This document shows, one piece after another, positions 1 through 13,102 of a DNA stretch of 64,000 nt (the stretch's first letter is position 1; each line of letters opens with the position of its first letter). Made by a program: the position numbers and the translations under genes. Location: positions 33,936,710 to 34,000,709 of the forward strand of contig CM032120.1 of assembly GCA_018894105.1 (NCBI GenBank). The letters are read 5' to 3'. Under the pieces are notes generated by a model. It saw only the letters and a list, made by a program, of their open reading frames with translations, ran no database searches and had not been told where the DNA came from. The DNA is from Jacaranda mimosifolia. Taxonomy: Eukaryota; Streptophyta; Magnoliopsida; Lamiales; Bignoniaceae.

Positions 1-230
1 ATTTAAAATTCTTGATTACTTTACATATTATCTCCTTAAGCTTATATTGATTTAAACATTAGAGGGCCTTAATCGGGTGTTATCTCAACAAACCTAACAT
101 GCTCATTGTGATTGCAGGCTCAACCCATATTCTTTAGTTGAGTTTTCAACTTCGATCTACCTTAAAGATTAATCTTTGAGCAGCCTTCATTTATCAAGCT
201 TTCACTAGAATCCCACCATATTAAAATATA
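1..230 (+). repeat. Decayed LTR end of a Tat-type gypsy element
   Basis: Bases about 50-130 can be aligned by eye with the U5 end of the Tat LTRs further along the window: an 'agagggcct' block, a gap, 'cctaac', and then the conserved 'gtgattgcag' (about 108-117). The element body is absent, so this is either a truncated LTR or a solo LTR running off the left edge. The match is short and degenerate, and no target duplication can be tested. Confidence 0.4.
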
Positions 231-970
231 CTCCATCATAATGATCCCTACCTTAGTTTAGTAGATTGTGCGCCAAAATGCTAAAGTATATGCAATATTT
301 TAGTGATTGGGAGATCATCTCATTAAACAGTGTCCCTAAGTGACGAACCTGGTGCTGCTAACTGAGCACTAAAGCAAACTGCTACTGCCTTTAAGTCTAT
401 ATTTGTGTCTACAGTTAGCGACAATAATGTGAGGACATTTCTAAAATTAAATTATACTTCTCCCTGATATTTAGGTACATTTATGATTTAGGGGCAGTAT
501 TTGTATAATTTGTTCGGTAGTGCCAAAATGTATTCATATTATTAATAGAAATTATAAAGGGCAGATAAAAAAACACTATAATTTCATAATGTTAAAATGG
601 GACAAAATAATGTCAATATGACTTCTGATAAGAGTGTATAATATAAGTAATTTCTTCTGGACTTCTACTCTTGTCTAAGCAAATCCAAATTTACAGTAAT
701 TCATTAAACCTACCTTTCCACTTGAGATTTGATAATGATCTTGATGTGAAGTTTGCTTATTTTTTGAAAATGAAAAATTTATTTTTCTAAAATAAATGCG
801 TTCATATGTCAGTAATTTAATTGAGTTGCTCAATTTTGAAAATGTTATCGCCAAAAAATAACAACTCATGATGAGCTCAAGTTGACATGAAATTTGCAAG
901 CTCCACTTGATATTCGAATTAAGACTTGAACAAATTATTTTCATCTAAATCAAGATTGAGGGCAAACTAG
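231..970. other. AT-rich spacer, no gene seen
   Basis: No splice-bounded or long open frame with recognisable protein similarity was found on either strand. The short open frames here are AT-biased and look like chance. Confidence 0.6.
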
Positions 971-1405
971 GGCTTCGTTTGGTTGAAAACCCCCACTACA
1001 TTTTCCAACACCCAAAACTTAAACAAACAAACACTACATATTCCCCAATCCCATTCCCAAAATACAAAATTTATTCCCAAAAAATACCTACTATCCCCAA
1101 CTCCACAACATTCCCCAAAGCACCGTATATTCTTTCATCATTACAAATATATACATATACTACTACTCATACAATTTATATATATACATATATAAACAAT
1201 TTTAAAATATTCATTTCACCCCCAAACCCAATAAAAAAGTTATTGATGTGACATCTTGTCCCCCCCCCAAAAAAAATACAAACAAACAAATAATTTTCTC
1301 CCAAAATACAAACAGACAACTATCACATTCCCCAACTTCACTACCCAAAATCCATTCTCCCAAAATATTTTGGAAGAATGGCCTAATGCACAACCAAACA
1401 TAGCC
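971..1405. mobile_element. MITE, Tourist/PIF-Harbinger-like
   Basis: The ends form imperfect terminal inverted repeats: GGCTTCGTTTGGTTG at 971-985 against GGCTATGTTTGGTTG read from 1405 on the other strand (13 of 15 identical). Both ends are flanked by TAG (968-970 and 1406-1408), which could be a 3-bp target duplication. The interior is non-coding and C/A-rich. A second, reversed and truncated copy occurs at 54118-54365, which supports calling it a repeat family. Superfamily assignment rests only on the 'GTTTGGTT' end and the 3-bp duplication. Confidence 0.55.
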
Positions 1406-2278
1406 TAGGTGTTTGAATTTAAATGCAAATTCAGTGTGCGCACATGAATTGGTTTATACTAAATAAATAATTATTGCAGAATATGTATGCAATTACATAA
1501 ACAAGTGAAATCCAAGAAATCAAATCCTCATACTTGAATTACAAAAGCAATTAAATATAGCCTTATCTCTCAAAAAACCTAAACAGAATTAACATAAAGG
1601 GAAAAAAAAAAAAAGATATTTTGATTTGGTGAATAAATTTCAAAATTTTCTTTAAAAACAAAACGTTTTAAAAATATTATTAAAATTTTCTAGTCATTTA
1701 AAATTTTACATCAACCAAATTTATATATTTCGATTAACATATTAATATATATATATGTTAACATATATAATAATATAATATTTGACATGACACTACTAAT
1801 CAAATAAAATTTTTTACATAAAAAATATTTTCAAAATAAAATCAAATATAACCTTTTTATAGGCATATTCTTCAATTCTATTGTGAGCACAGTTCATTCT
1901 AAAATATTCAGAATAAAATCAAATATTACAATTTTGTTGATTTTTCATTGGTTATTTAGTGATTTGAACTTGCCCATGTAGAAGATATTAAACATGAAAA
2001 TACAAATCTAAAGTAGCTCCAGCAAGTATTTTGGAATTGTATTTATTTTCAAACAAAATTCAAATAATTTTAAATTTTTTAAAAAATATTTTTTTTTAAT
2101 TTAAATCAAGCATGCCCGACATGATTGACAAACATACCAACAATAATTTCTTCTTTTCTCTGTCTAAATGAAAAACTATCAAAAAGATTTCAAAATTATT
2201 AATCCTTCTTAGGATTTTCATAGAATTATTTCCTTTTGAGCATTAATAAACTATACTAAGTTTATTTGAATTGAATAT
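1406..2278. other. AT-rich spacer upstream of the TRM-like gene
   Basis: Very AT-rich, with long A and T runs around 1600-2100. It presumably includes distal promoter sequence of the gene that follows, but no element could be identified with confidence. Confidence 0.5.
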
Positions 2279-2577
2279 TTGAATGTACCCACAGACCATC
2301 ATTCAAACAGTCAAACTCTATTCAATACTACGCTCTCTCGCTCACATCTCTCACGCACAAACCCATCTTTTCACAAATTCTCTCACTCTCTCTTTCTCTT
2401 TTCTACTCTTTCTACTGCACTGCCGATCCAAATTCAAAAACCATATCTACTTCTCGTTAAACACCATAGATCCTTACCTCTACCAGCATTTTTTACTGCT
2501 GCTATTTCTGGCTAAATAGATTGGAGCTTTATGCGGAGGATTCTGATATTTACAGATTTTGACTATGAACAGTACAG
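2279..2577 (+). promoter_or_regulatory. Probable proximal promoter and 5' leader exon of the TRM-like gene
   Basis: From about 2325 to 2420 the plus strand becomes CT-rich (many 'ctctct' and 'tttct' tracts), as is typical of plant 5' leaders and Y-patch promoters. A good donor 'acag|gtgtgg' follows at 2577/2578, and an acceptor 'tgttgcag' ends at 3108, so a 5' UTR intron of 531 bp (2578-3108) is likely. The exact transcription start cannot be set from sequence; no clear TATA box is seen. The open frames at 2279-2519 are not used as coding in this model. Confidence 0.4.
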
Positions 2578-3108
2578 GTGTGGTTTTGTACTTCTTTTTT
2601 TCCTTAAATGAGGCTTGCTCATTTCAATGAAGCTATATTATATACACATATATGTGTAGATGTGCAGAAATACCTGGTAAAATGTAAGATATATTTTAAG
2701 TAATGGAATTGAATGATTGTTGCAAGTGGTTTGACCGCGTGGCTTTGCGTGTTTACTGGGTTTCTCAATTTTCTTGAAATTGTTGACTTTTGTGTGTGTT
2801 TGTGTTCTTGAATTTGGAGATTTATGGGAAATGTGGTATCTGTTTGATCTATGCAGGGTGATCTGTACTGCAGATTTTGGTTTAGGGCCCAGTTATTTAT
2901 GCTTACAGGAATGAGCTAGATGTTTGAAGATTTTTTAACATTCATATATGCATTTTGTTTTGTGGAATAGTGTGCTAGGGTTTCCTTGATCTTGAGATTT
3001 CCAGCCGTCAAATCAACTTTTATTAATTCATGTTGTTTATTCTCCAATTTTTAATTAGTTGAAGTTCCTGACACTGAAGCCTGGAAACATATTTTTGAAT
3101 TGTTGCAG

Positions 3109-3123
3109 ATGGATGTCACTTGA
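3109..3123 (+). promoter_or_regulatory. Minimal upstream ORF in the 5' leader
   Basis: If the 5' UTR intron ends at 3108, the spliced leader carries an ATG directly after the acceptor, followed by three codons and TGA. The main start codon lies 47 bases after this stop. This is read from the sequence; any effect on translation is inference. Confidence 0.35.
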
Positions 3124-3170
3124 TTTATTTGGTCTTTGTGTGAAAAATTTTAAGTTTAGAAGTAATTAAA

Positions 3171-6100
3171 ATGGAGGTTGAAAAGAGAGGGGTAAAAGGG
3201 AGCTTTTTTCAGTTGTTCGATTGGAATGGTAAATCTCGGAAGAAGCTCTTCTCAAGCAAATCTGAATTACCTGGTAATTCTTTTTCTTAGTGTACAGTTT
3301 TAACATTTTCTTCTGTTTTAAATCCTCTTGTTTTATCTGTTTCGCATTGTCCTGTGTTGAATGTAATTTGTGGTCTTGTGGCGCAGAAAGCTCAAACCAA
3401 GGGAAAGAAAATTATCATGGTTCAGTCATAGCACGGCGTCAGCAGGTAATTCTCTTGAATTTCCTTCTCTGATGGTGAAACCAAATTATATGGAAGCTTG
3501 TGATGCTGACTCTTATTGCCTTTTGTTCCACGAAGGGGCTTGAAAAAGGGTTTCTGCCAAGTGCCAGTCACGGTGATTACCATTATGCTTCATCAGCAAG
3601 TGGTGATTCAGAATATGGAATAAAAGCACCTGGGGTTGTGGCACGTCTTATGGGACTGGATTCATTGCCAACATCAAATGTTAATGAACCTTGTTTCACC
3701 CCATTTGTTGAGTCTCACTCATTCAGAGATTCTAGTTACTTAATGGCTGCTCCTGCATTCCAAAGTGAACATGATATTGTAATCTTTGAGAGCGTGCGAA
3801 ATAAATTGGATGGATTAAGTAGGAACCCTTTGGAACTGAGGCTGCCGAAGGTGCAGAGCCGACCTTTAGAGAGGTTTCAGACAGAGGTATTGCCTCCCAA
3901 ATCAGCTAAGCCAATTTCCGTTACCCACCACCGGCTCCTGTCTCCTATCAAGAGTCCTGGATTCATCCCACCCAAAAATGCAGCTTACATAATTGAGGCG
4001 GCAGCCAAAATAATTGAGCAGAGTCCACGGTCAACCACTAAAGGCAACTTTCCATCACTTGGGTCATCTTCTGTTCCATTTAGAATTCAGGATCTGAAAG
4101 ACAAGACTGAGGCTGCTCAGAGATCATCTCAATCAGCTGATGCATCCCGAAAGGGCAAAGAACAAAATTCAAAGAATATGAAGAAACAACTCAATGCCAG
4201 GGATCAAGACCGATCAGAAGACAGTTATCTGTATAAGGGTTCCGAAGAATCAAAACGGGCTGGTTCTCAAAGATTAATGAACAAGGAAAAGTCAATATCT
4301 CTTGCTGTTCAGGCAAAGGCCAACATTCAGAAAAGAGATGGGTTGACGTCACATGGTAATAGAAGCTCTGAGAAGAAAAAAGAACATAACGATGTAAAAC
4401 CTGGCTCTCTCAGTAGGAATCTACAAAATACACAAAAGAAAGTGGAAAGACAAAGTTCATCAAGAAGGCCCGCTGATGTGCTGAGGCTGAATAATCATAA
4501 GCAGAACTGTGCATCCGCCCAAGATGGAGAAAATTTGGAGCCTTCTTGTTCCCACACAAAGGAGAGAAAAGAGTCAAATTCTTCCACCAATTACACACAC
4601 GGGCGGATGAACAGGACTGTAAATAAAGTTGTTATCAATAATGTAGTAACATCCAGGAAGACAAATTCTGTGGCAGCTGATCCTGGAAAAGAGTTTTCAT
4701 TATCAAGAGGAAAGAAAACTTCAAAGAAAAAATTGCCAATTGATGGGAATATTCAGTCTGGTGGAAGTGTTGCCCAAAAAGCAGTCATGATGAAAGATGA
4801 ACAGTCTGTAAAATGTAATATTGCAATTGAAGGTGATCCTAAATGGGATGAGGTTGACAAGAAAAATAGTTTGGATGTTGTGTCGTTCACATTTACATCT
4901 CCAATAAAAAAGTCTGGAGCTGGATCCAGCTCACGAGGTACAATCTTGGAAGCAACTGGCTCATCTCTTCCCAATTCCGGTTCTTGTCTACGTGAATCTC
5001 ACTTAAGAAATTCTGCTGCATCCTCTCCAGGGTTTAATGTAATTGGTGGGGATGCTCTGAGTATGCTTTTGGAAGAAAAACTAAAAGAATTGACTTCTAG
5101 GGTTGAATTCTCTCAGAAAGACCTGTCAGAAACAAGTTCTTTTTCTAGTCCTGCCAACAGCTGTGGAAACATGGGTACCACAGTCAACTCAGTAGACTCC
5201 CTGCGTATGGATAATGATATATGCAAAAGCAAACTAGAAATCCAGAATGCCTCTGATTGCCCTTCTATTGACAAACTTTGGTTCAAAACTGAAAAAGAAA
5301 ACAAGGTACTTCACCATCTATAATACTTTCTTTTGCTGAAATCTTTTTATGTATCAATGTCTTTGTTTTGTTTTGCTCTTTTCTGGTAATTACATGCAGT
5401 AAACTACCTAAATGGTAAATACATAATGTCTGGGGAAGAAGCTTGCTTGAAAACATATCTATTAAGAGTTAAATACTGCGCTAACCAATATTCCATATTT
5501 GAAGGAACTTGGCTCCTGATTTTCTTTAAACAGCTATCTGACAATATAAGTACTTGGGTAATTCATTGAGAGCCGCTACAATATATTATAAACGTGCAAG
5601 TATAATTGATCAACCCTACCCATCAAAGCATGAGTGGAAGATAAATACATCTTCTTTTGCCAATGCCTGGCCTATGAATCCACTAACTGGCTCGGTAGTT
5701 CGACCAAGTCCCTCATATCTCAAAGATCATAATCAAATTTTATTTGTTTGCACGTTAAATTATATGGCCTAGAACTCTGTTTCATGTTGTTGCATGGCAT
5801 GACAATAAAATATCTTCAAGTTAATTTGAGGAAGAGTGACAAGCAAATGATATTTTGTTAGATATCTTGGCATGAACTAATGCTTTTGATGATTAAGATG
5901 GGAAAAGGACATTGGACCATCATACCTTTGCATCCAGTGTTGATTGTTATCATTCTATTCAAAAGGTGGTGCTAGAGGCCTAGGTAGAATAGCACCAAGT
6001 ACATGAGCTGTTTGCTATCAAGAACTGAGACTGTGAGCTTTCAGCTTTCTGCAGTTCTTTTTACTCATGAAGTCATAGAATAGCAAAATTTGTCTCCTGA

Positions 6101-8705
6101 TTATTGCCTTTATCATTTCATGTGTACATTATGAACAGTTCATCATTCTTGTGACAAGTGAGCATAGTCCAGTAACTGTACAGTGTCTCTATTATCTGAA
6201 ATGAAACACTCCAGGCATGTTTATATTTGGTTGATTCCCTCTTATGTGGTGATCGGAGTTGACACTTGTATTTCCGCATTAAATAGTGAAAAATGAAAAA
6301 ATTTAAAGTTTTTTGCCCCTGAACAATCATGTGTACAAAATCACTAACCATAGGGGTTAGAATAATCTCAAAAGCAACCTGAACTCACTTTCTCTGATCA
6401 ATTGGGATAGTGAAGCATGAAATTGTTGTTTGTGCTAATATAGAAAGTACCTGTTAACAAATAAATAAAGAAGAACATTTGTGAGAGGTCCAAAAATGTG
6501 GATAAGTATACCTACCCTGCTATAATCTTTGTGGAAGGATGGCCCCTTCAAAATTCCAATCCTTTACACTGCCCATTCAGAGCATATTCTCAATGTGAAT
6601 TCAGAGATGATCTCTTGAATGGTCTAACCACCTCTCTTGTTATGCCCCTTTCCCAGGAAATTTTGACTACTATCTTAATTGTCAATTTTTGACTCCATAG
6701 AAACTGAATTCACAGTGTGTGTGCTTAACTTATTTTCAGGGACTGGAGTGCAAAACGGATGGTGATAACAGCAACATTGAGTATCAGAGATATCTTCATT
6801 TGCAAGGGTCCATATCAGTCTCAAGTCAGCCTTCTTTGTCGGGGGCAAGTTCTGACTCATTTGATGTTGATAGACACTCGAGTAATGAAGGTAAAATTAC
6901 CTATCCTTTTTCATTTATTCTCATGGTGCATTCTCTCTTGGTAATGAACTCTGTTTTTATAAAGTATCTACATGTATTACTGGGGTTTGGATTTTAAAAT
7001 ATATATTACCCAATGGAACCTTGGGCCAGGAGTTAGAACACTATAAACTTAGCAGAAGGCTTGAGATCATGTCAACTAAAAACCCCGGTTCACGTAATGA
7101 TAGTTTGACTTCAAATTGAAAGTAGAGAGGCTGTCCATCCATATAATTTCCCGAAAGCTGGCAAGGGTCACATTTTGCTTCATTGACCAACTTTGGCTGG
7201 CCGCGCGTCTTTTTGGTCTTGGAGATTGATCACATCATGCCATTAATACTCTTTGCTTGTCTATCATATTCAGGAGTAGTAGAATCTAAACACTTATTGT
7301 TTCTGCCTAATGGTTTTTGCCACTTTGGTGTTAGGGTGGGAAACTTAAGAGCTTGTAGTGAAAAAGAGAATTATTTCTTAGGAAATGGCAGTCATTCATG
7401 TTAGGTTCCTCTGAGGTTTGAAAGGATTTGGAAAATGTGTGTGTTGTTTTCTGAGAATGAGTTTCATTAACCAAAAATAAAACCAAACGATCCCTGAAAG
7501 AACCTCTTTTTTCTCTGAAAATGTTATTAATTTTTTTTAATCATTTGAAATCATGATACCAATCAAAACTATATACTTATGTTTTCCAATCATTATTCTG
7601 ATATAAATTTTGAATTCCTAAATTACTACTATAACAACCTATAATCATATAAAAGTTTAATATATCTACTATATTAATAGATATCTACTACTACTCATAC
7701 AAAAACTTACATGAATAGATATCTACTATAAGATTTGTCTTTTACTTTATTCTCAATACATTCTTCAATCCTGCTATGAAAACATAAACAACCAAATTAA
7801 ACATCCCTTGTCTTCAACGTGGGATATATAACCTTGATGTGTAGTTATTACCTATCCAATAGCTTGCCTCATTATTGTTATGGAGTATCCTGCATCCATC
7901 TGCCAAAATAGATGTCAAATAAGGTGCTTGTTTGAAAGAGACTCCTTTGGTGGTCTTGGTGTCTCCATCTTTTAGACTTATTTCTTTGTTTTGATAGACT
8001 ATGCATTCACATTGCCATAAACACACTGTAATTTCAGGTCAGATGCCATGTTTGTCACTTGAATCTTATGAAGGGGTGAATTGGAGCTCTACTAGGAAAT
8101 CCCATCAAGCTGATGGTGATCCAGAGATATCAGATACTGCCTCCTCACTATCTGTTGGGGCTATATCTGAAACTATTACATCCAGGTCATATATGACAGA
8201 TTCAAAAGATTCTTACAACTGGGAATTACAGTATATTGGAGATACGCTTAGCAGGGCAGAATTGTTGGTGGAGGAGTTTGCTCTGGGACAAGCTCACAAG
8301 ATAATGGCTCCTGATGTGTTTGATGAGTTAGAGAATCAAAAAATGGATTCTTACAAAGTTATGGAAGAACATGTTGTGCTTGAGCGTAAGGTATTGTTTG
8401 ACTGTGTGTGTGAATGCCTGGAAGTGAGATGTGGGCTGCTTCTTGCTGGAAGCTGCAAATTCTGGGTTAAGCAGATGAGAGTGTTGGGTAGCTGGCAATG
8501 GTTGGCCAATGATTTGTACAGAGAAATCTCAAGTTGGACAAAGGATGAGGAGTTGATGGTGGACGAGCTTGTGGACAAGGATATGAGCTCCAAGAATGGG
8601 AAATGGATTGACTTTGAAGTTGAGGCATTTGAAGAGGGTGTAGAGATAGAGAAAAGAATACTAACTTCTCTAGTGGAAGAGTTGATTGATGATTTCTTAT
8701 TCTGA
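3171..8705 (+). CDS. LONGIFOLIA/TRM-like protein with VARLMGL motif and DUF4378
   Basis: A plant-specific protein of the TON1-RECRUITING MOTIF / LONGIFOLIA group, which acts at cortical microtubules in cell shape and division-plane control. Coding exons: 3171-3273, 3387-3445, 3536-5305, 6740-6890, 8038-8705. All junctions are GT-AG, phases agree, and the total is 2751 bp (916 residues). Residues 1-34 hold the family N-terminus with FFQLFDWNGKSRKKLF. VARLMGLDSLP lies near residues 89-99, and a conserved block with SPIKSPGFIPP falls within about 165-225. A long Ser/Lys/Asn-rich, probably disordered middle follows. DUF4378 spans about 756-912 (WELQYIG..., KVLFDCVCECLE, MVDELVDKDM, EEGVEIEKRIL). 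The ATG at 3171 is chosen because it opens the conserved MEVEKRG start; the in-frame ATG at 3500 lies in intron 2. The N-terminus suggests the TRM6/7/8-like clade, but the exact member is uncertain. No disruption is seen, so it is probably functional. Confidence 0.9.
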
Positions 8706-10073
8706 TGCCTAATTTATGAGGCTGTTTTTCGGAGGTTTATGACTGCTCTTTTGATTAAATTCTTTCTAACTTGTGGCTTTCTCTAGCAAGAAACTTGAAA
8801 ATCATTATATGCCTAGTATTTTGAGCTTTTTCAATTACTGCTCCAGTTGACACATACAACTGCCCTTTCAATGCTTTAATATTGAATTCATCCTCTTTAG
8901 AAGTAGACTAGCTTTTAGGTTTTGTTTCTTGTAAAATGTTGAAAAAGATTTTGTTGTATTGTGGATCGTGGATATGATATTGCAAAATGTTAATGATGAT
9001 TTCATTTGTTTTTATATTTGGATGTCCAATTAGCTACATTACAAAATCAAACTCTGTATATTCTTTTGTTTGATTTATTAGCAATTTCTTTTCTACAAAT
9101 TTGATGATGTAAAATTTTGTCAAGGCCTTCAAAGTTCGTTGGCTGTGGCAACGAGGCATCATATACATGCAAGGATGGAAAGATCAAATTAATATGCATG
9201 TAAGGATTAAATACGTTGATAAATACACTAAATTTGAACAGGAGATAAAATATATATTAGAATAGAGAATTCAAGTCAACTTAATGAAGGTGATATTTCT
9301 TGGATTATTAAAATTTTACTAGCGCATTTTATTTTCAATATAATTATTCTTTTTCAACCAATAACAAAATTGTATTCATTATATCTCGTTTTACAATACG
9401 AAAATTTTTACTAGTTTACTTTTACAAGTGCAATATTCAATAATTTATTTGAAGTATTTAAAATTATACCCATTTCCATATAAGCATAACATCTGTTATG
9501 GCTTGCAAACTCTATTATGTCAAAATTATTCAGGAAAAAATTAAAATAACATGTCGTTAAACATTAGATCGATTAAAATTGTAAAATAAATAGACCATAG
9601 AAAATATAAGATAAATTATTGTAAAGTTACTATGTACTCCTCTTTCATATACAACAGTGAAATACAAATAATTATAATAAAATGTCACACAGGTCCTTGG
9701 ATGAATCATTTGAAAACCTAAAAGAAAAAGCATTGATGAAGCCTCTGAATGGTTGACAATGAAAATGATCAAATCCATTATGGTGAATAATGATATGGTT
9801 TGACAACTAGAGATCAAACGAAATTAAATCAAGTGTTTATATATATAACTTATAAATATATATATATATATATATGTATATTTAATGCATAACAGACATG
9901 TCAATAAGCATTTTCCAAAATTTCAGAAAACTAATTTGGTTGTTTACCCTTCAAAGTCACCAAATTTAACATTTCTCCGGTCAAAGGGTTTTATTTGTCT
10001 ATCTATAAAATTCAAAGGAGTAAAGTGTAATTTTAAGACAGTTGAATTGAGGGGATAAAGTGCTATTTACCCA
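8706..10073. other. 3' UTR and AT-rich spacer
   Basis: The first few hundred bases after the stop are T-rich and likely hold the 3' UTR of the TRM-like gene; the poly(A) site cannot be fixed. The rest is AT-rich with a TA microsatellite near 9840-9880 and no recognisable gene. Confidence 0.5.
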
Positions 10074-10996
10074 GTGATTGGTATGCCGGAATGGAATTAA
10101 GTGGGTATGGAATGAAACTGGGAAATGAATGATGTAGGTATAGTTTATCCTACGATTAGTATGCACAAGCAATGAGAAAGGAATGGAATTGCCATTTCAT
10201 TCTTGATTCTATTATAATGATTGGTAAACATGAATGACTAGTAGAAATGTAATGAATATTTTAAATGGCCAAATTACTCTTTTGTAAAAAAATTATTAAA
10301 TTAAAAGTATTTATTAGTAAAATATTTTTTATACATTATTGCAGATTCTTTTTTTTGAGTAAGTTTATAATTATACAAATTTAATATCACTTTTAATGTT
10401 ATTGTACTTTTTTGTAATAATAATTTGAAGAGTTGTTGATAGATAGATAACTCTTCATTATTAGTTTTGTATATATATTTTAATCATTTGAAGATATGCG
10501 GATATTTTTTAATTTCATTAGCATGGGCCAAATCGATGATACTTTTACTTTTTTTATTATAAAAATTGAGATGCGCATAATTATTCTTACTTTTTTTTAT
10601 TATAATATTTTTTATTTTTATAATAATTTTTATAATTTAATAAATTTTATAATATTACTAAAAAATATATGAATAAAATATATAATTAAACAAAACACTT
10701 GGCAATTAAATAAGTTGGAATATAATATCAAATGTTTACAAAGTGAAGATTTCTTTTCTAAAATATTTGATTAAATTTTGGAGTGTAATTTTGTTTAAAA
10801 AAAAAAAAAAGATTAATTTCCAATGGATTATGAATAACTAAACCCATGGAGAGGGAAGGAAAGGCTAAACCCATCCTTTTGGGAATATGGATTCCAACGG
10901 GAATGAGCATTCTCATTTCTAAATTATATCAATCATATTAGGAATAGACTTGGGAATGCCTATTCCATTCCTACCTCATTCTCATGTACCAATCAT
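10074..10996. mobile_element. Non-autonomous DNA transposon of about 0.92 kb
   Basis: The left end starts GTGATTGGTATGCCGGAATG, and the right end read on the other strand starts ATGATTGGTACATGAGAATG. Both continue with related GGAATGGAAT blocks. An internal segment (10155-10240) repeats the same 'ggaatggaat ... gattggta' theme. No coding capacity is seen. The target duplication is not clear, so superfamily is left open and the outer borders may be off by a few bases. Confidence 0.5.
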
Positions 10997-12240
10997 ATCA
11001 TAAAGGTATAAAAACTGGTGAATGGTATAATATTTATAACCACTAGCAATTCTATGAGTATGTTAAAATTTTTATAGTATAAAATAAATAAAATTATTTA
11101 TAGTTTAATATAATATTATAATTTTTTTTATATAATTTTGACGTGTTTATTTGAATTTTTAGATTAAAAAAATATTAAGATAAAGTGGTAGTTGTTGGAT
11201 ACTTGCGCTACAGATGGAAATTGTAGTTGTGAATATTAAACATAAAAATGATGGTATCTTAAAAAAAGTATTTAAAAATACAACAAAAGATGTAGGTACT
11301 TTGTTAGTACTTAATAGTTTTGAAAATTAAAATTAAAAATAAAAATATGTTAGAAGAGGTATTTAAAAACGCATTAAAAGGAGTAAATGCTTCATTAATA
11401 AATATTATGTGAGATCAAATAAATAAATATTTAAATATTAAAAGATAGTAACATTGGCAATTTTTTATTTAAATTAAACCAATGATTATAATATTGAAAT
11501 ATTGAAATATTATAATCATTACCATAAACACGATAAAACTTTCTACTCAATAAAAAACTAATAATTGAACTCAACAATTTGAATATTTATATATAAAATA
11601 AGTAACTTATTTCAATTTGCAGAAGAAGAGAATATAATAAAACGTAATGTTATTAGTCAATTTAAAAATTATTATATTTTTAGCTCAATTTCGATAATAC
11701 TTTTGTCTCAATATGAATATTCCATCAACTTAATTATTGTTCTAGTACATTATAGTAATTGATTCAAAGAGTATTTTTTAATAGTAATATTAATTGAATT
11801 TATATTATTTTTCCATCAAACTTTTCAGATAATAAATTATTATATCTTAAAAAAATGAAGAAAAGGAATATGTTTTTTTTTTGGGAAAATTAGAAAAATG
11901 CACTCCAGTAGTCTCATCGTACCATATTTAATTTTCTATGGGGCCATTGCACTTTTTCGTGTTCCCCATATAAGATCCCCTGGTTTTCAGCTTTTCTATT
12001 CGTTTCATGCCGAACTTTTGGTTGGTTCCCCATTTTTAATTAATTAAGAAAATAATTTGTTTTGTTATTGAAATTTGTATTTTGAATTGGAGTTATTTTG
12101 CCAAGAGAACAAAGTCAAAGATTGTATTGGAAAAACTATAACAAACGAGACATAAACTAAGACAATGAATGGACGTATTTAAGGAGGAATCACGTTTCTA
12201 ATTTCAACCAAACTCTTTACATATATATATATATATATAT
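10997..12240. other. AT-rich spacer
   Basis: No gene is seen. A repeat-like stretch from about 11880 to 12010 ('gggaaaattagaaaaatgca' and following) has the look of an old transposon end, but no partner end was found. The right edge is a TA microsatellite at about 12221-12240. Confidence 0.45.
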
Positions 12241-13067
12241 AGGGTTAATAATAATTTACCTCCCTGTGAAATATGAAATGTTCAGAACGTCCCCACGTGA
12301 AAAATAAACGTACAAAAAACTCCATTATCATTTTTAAAACCATGCAGTGAATCCCCCTGAGAGCGTGGGTGTAAAACACGCGCCTATACGTGCAACTGAG
12401 CTTAAATTTTTGTATATAAAAAGATAATTATGCCCTTATTTATCAACCATTGGATCTCTTTTTAAAAAATCAACGGTTTAGATCAAATCATATTATATTT
12501 TTAAAAAAATATATAAAACATATATATAATATAATATATTATAATATATAATGTGTATATATATTATATATACAAGTGTATATATACATATTATCATTTA
12601 TATATATAAAATTACATATATATAAATGAGTACCACCGGCAGCCACCTCTGGCATCCGGTAGCTCATAGCCACCTCTGGCAGCCAAAAGCCGACAGCCGG
12701 CAATACTATATAAAAAAAAATAAAAAGCGGATGGCGGCCAGTGGCAAGGTCTGGCCATCATGGCTGCCATGGCAGTAGTAAGGTTTGGGGAGACGGGGTG
12801 GGTGGGTGGGTTTTGTAATATATACATATATATATATATTATGATATATGTATTATATATATTATCATATATATGATAATAAATATATAAATATAACTAT
12901 CTTATAAAAAATATATATGTATATAAATATATTATATATTTTCATAAATATATATAATATTTAATTTGAAATAAATAATTAGAAAGAAAAAAATATAAAT
13001 AAAATTATTTAAATTTTATAGATAGATTTATATAAAGATGATGTTATTAAATAATTGTATATATTAT

Positions 13068-13102
<35 letters not shown>

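Noticed and set aside
2279..2519. Two overlapping open frames of 78 codons before the gene
   Set aside because: They are Ser/Leu/His-rich from CT-rich leader sequence, overlap in two frames and have no similarity to known proteins.
3500..3535. ATG at 3500 as start of the TRM-like protein
   Set aside because: The acceptor at 3534-3535 is in phase with the upstream exons that encode the conserved family N-terminus, so 3500-3535 is intron.
7410..7800. A MITE in intron 4 of the TRM-like gene
   Set aside because: The 'accaaacgatccc' and 'accaaattaaacatccc' words at the two sides are in the same orientation, not inverted, and no duplication flanks them.
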